NCBI GenBank assembly: GCA_963723355.1
Contig: CAVRQQ010000028.1
Coordinates: 1-34,299, forward strand
Direction of reading: 5' to 3'
Origin: JAFDBW01 sp963723355
Lineage (GTDB): Bacteria > Desulfobacterota > Desulfuromonadia > Desulfuromonadales > BM103
DNA length: 34,299 nt
A model generated the notes under the pieces. It did no database searches. It was not told where the DNA came from and saw only the letters and a list, made by a program, of their open reading frames with translations. Position 1 is the first letter of the stretch, and each line of letters opens with the position of its first letter. Positions 33,889 through 34,299 of the stretch are shown piece by piece. The position numbers were made by a program, and so were the translations under genes.

Positions 33889-34122
33889 CTATTTGTCGTC
33901 CTGTTGATCCACCATTGACTCGACTACTTTGCCTGTCTGTGTGTCCAGTATATAGTACCCTGACCAGCCGCGCACATCGCTCGTCCCGGATGCAGCAGAA
34001 AATGCTGCGATCTGGTACCTGCCGGAGGTGGTCACAACATTTGCAGCGCCCATTAGCAGGGCGATCCCTGCGCAGGCGATGAATCCCAGGATAAACATTC
34101 TCAGTTGGCTCTTTTCTTTCAT
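33889..34122 (-). CDS. Small membrane-anchored protein of unknown function
   Basis: This 77-residue protein has one N-terminal hydrophobic helix (about 8-28: RMFILGFIACAGIALLMGAA) and then a short outside domain, SGRYQIAAFSAASG...GWSGYYILDTQTGKVVESMV. The GRYQI and YILDTQTGKV blocks look like a compact beta unit seen in small hypothetical proteins of this group. A GGAGG Shine-Dalgarno (complement of 34129-34133) fixes ATG 34122. It is 46 bp upstream of the ABM gene and could be cotranscribed. Confidence 0.75.
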   Translation of the reverse strand: MKEKSQLRMFILGFIACAGIALLMGAANVVTTSGRYQIAAFSAASGTSDVRGWSGYYILDTQTGKVVESMVDQQDDK

Positions 34123-34133
34123 ATGGCACCTCC

Positions 34134-34299
34134 GATTACGTTGCAGCAAGATAACGAATCAACCGCTTTTTCTTTGCATCCTGAACTAAATTTCAGTTCG
34201 CACTCCATCTTGTGCATTATTCAAGTCTTGAAGATGCGTAGTTAGTCAGGTGCCACCGTTTTTATATGAGAAACAAAAAACATTTTTGGCTGGCCCAAT
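34134..34299. other. Upstream region of the minus-strand genes, no gene seen
   Basis: It contains two small palindromes, GAACT/AGTTC (34183-34199 region) and TTCAAG-T-CTTGAA (34220-34232). The second is a perfect 6-bp inverted repeat with a single central base, in a position that could serve as an operator for the 34122 gene. No convincing promoter pair was found on the minus strand. Confidence 0.3.

Noticed and set aside
1..34299. CRISPR arrays, tRNA/rRNA genes, transposases, phage or defence genes
   Set aside because: I saw no regularly spaced repeats, cloverleaf sequences or mobile-element proteins on either strand.

Overview
The window is a GC-rich piece of core chromosome. It most likely comes from a Desulfuromonadales/Geobacter-type bacterium (Desulfobacterota). 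The reasons are the gene order ffh-rpsP-khpA-rimM-trmD-(SPOUT methyltransferase)-rplS-rnhB-yraN, a DUF3343 protein upstream, a complete Gram-negative-type dcw cluster whose FtsI carries a PASTA tail, a meso-diaminopimelate-type MurE, and a sigma-54 promoter in front of an outer-membrane protein. This placement comes from gene order and protein style, not from a database search.

Layout. 1-305: tail of an unknown gene and a DUF3343 (Se/S carrier-like) gene. 345-7224: a translation and RNA-maturation block (ffh, rpsP, khpA, rimM, trmD, SPOUT methyltransferase, a secreted protein of unknown function, rplS, a 67-aa conserved-looking protein, rnhB, yraN). 7358-10197: nadE (glutamine-hydrolysing NAD synthase) and rsmI. 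10420-11259: a sigma-54-type promoter driving an outer-membrane beta-barrel protein, closed by a strong terminator. 11341-13631 (minus strand): ligA and acyP. 13632-14129: an intergenic region rich in hairpins. 14130-15386: a CNNM/CorC-family membrane protein. 15590-32652: the division and cell-wall (dcw) cluster mraZ-rsmH-ftsL-ftsI-murE-murF-mraY-murD-ftsW-murG-murC-ddl-ftsQ-ftsA-ftsZ, tightly packed with many ATGA/TGATG overlaps. 32948-34122 (minus strand): three small genes (DUF302, an ABM-type monooxygenase and a small membrane-anchored protein).

The dcw genes make a single assembly line. MurC-F and Ddl build the UDP-MurNAc-pentapeptide, MraY and MurG make lipid II, and FtsW and FtsI polymerise and crosslink it at the septum, which FtsZ, FtsA, FtsQ and FtsL organise. 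murB, normally between murC and ddl in this type of cluster, is absent here.

The main anomaly is a set of single-base insertions that break conserved frames: trmD (1), rnhB (1 clear, 1 probable), the outer-membrane protein (1), rsmH (2) and ddl (1). All are +1, and in each case deleting one pyrimidine restores a family-typical protein. Uncorrected sequencing or assembly error is the simplest explanation. As a result the apparent TrmD-methyltransferase fusion is probably an artefact. Other points of interest are an inverted-repeat element whose left arm encodes the last residues of RimM, the missing murB, the sigma-54 promoter, and a palindrome overlapping the rplS promoter. I found no CRISPR array, tRNA, rRNA, transposase or defence system, and no clear sign of a new multi-gene system.
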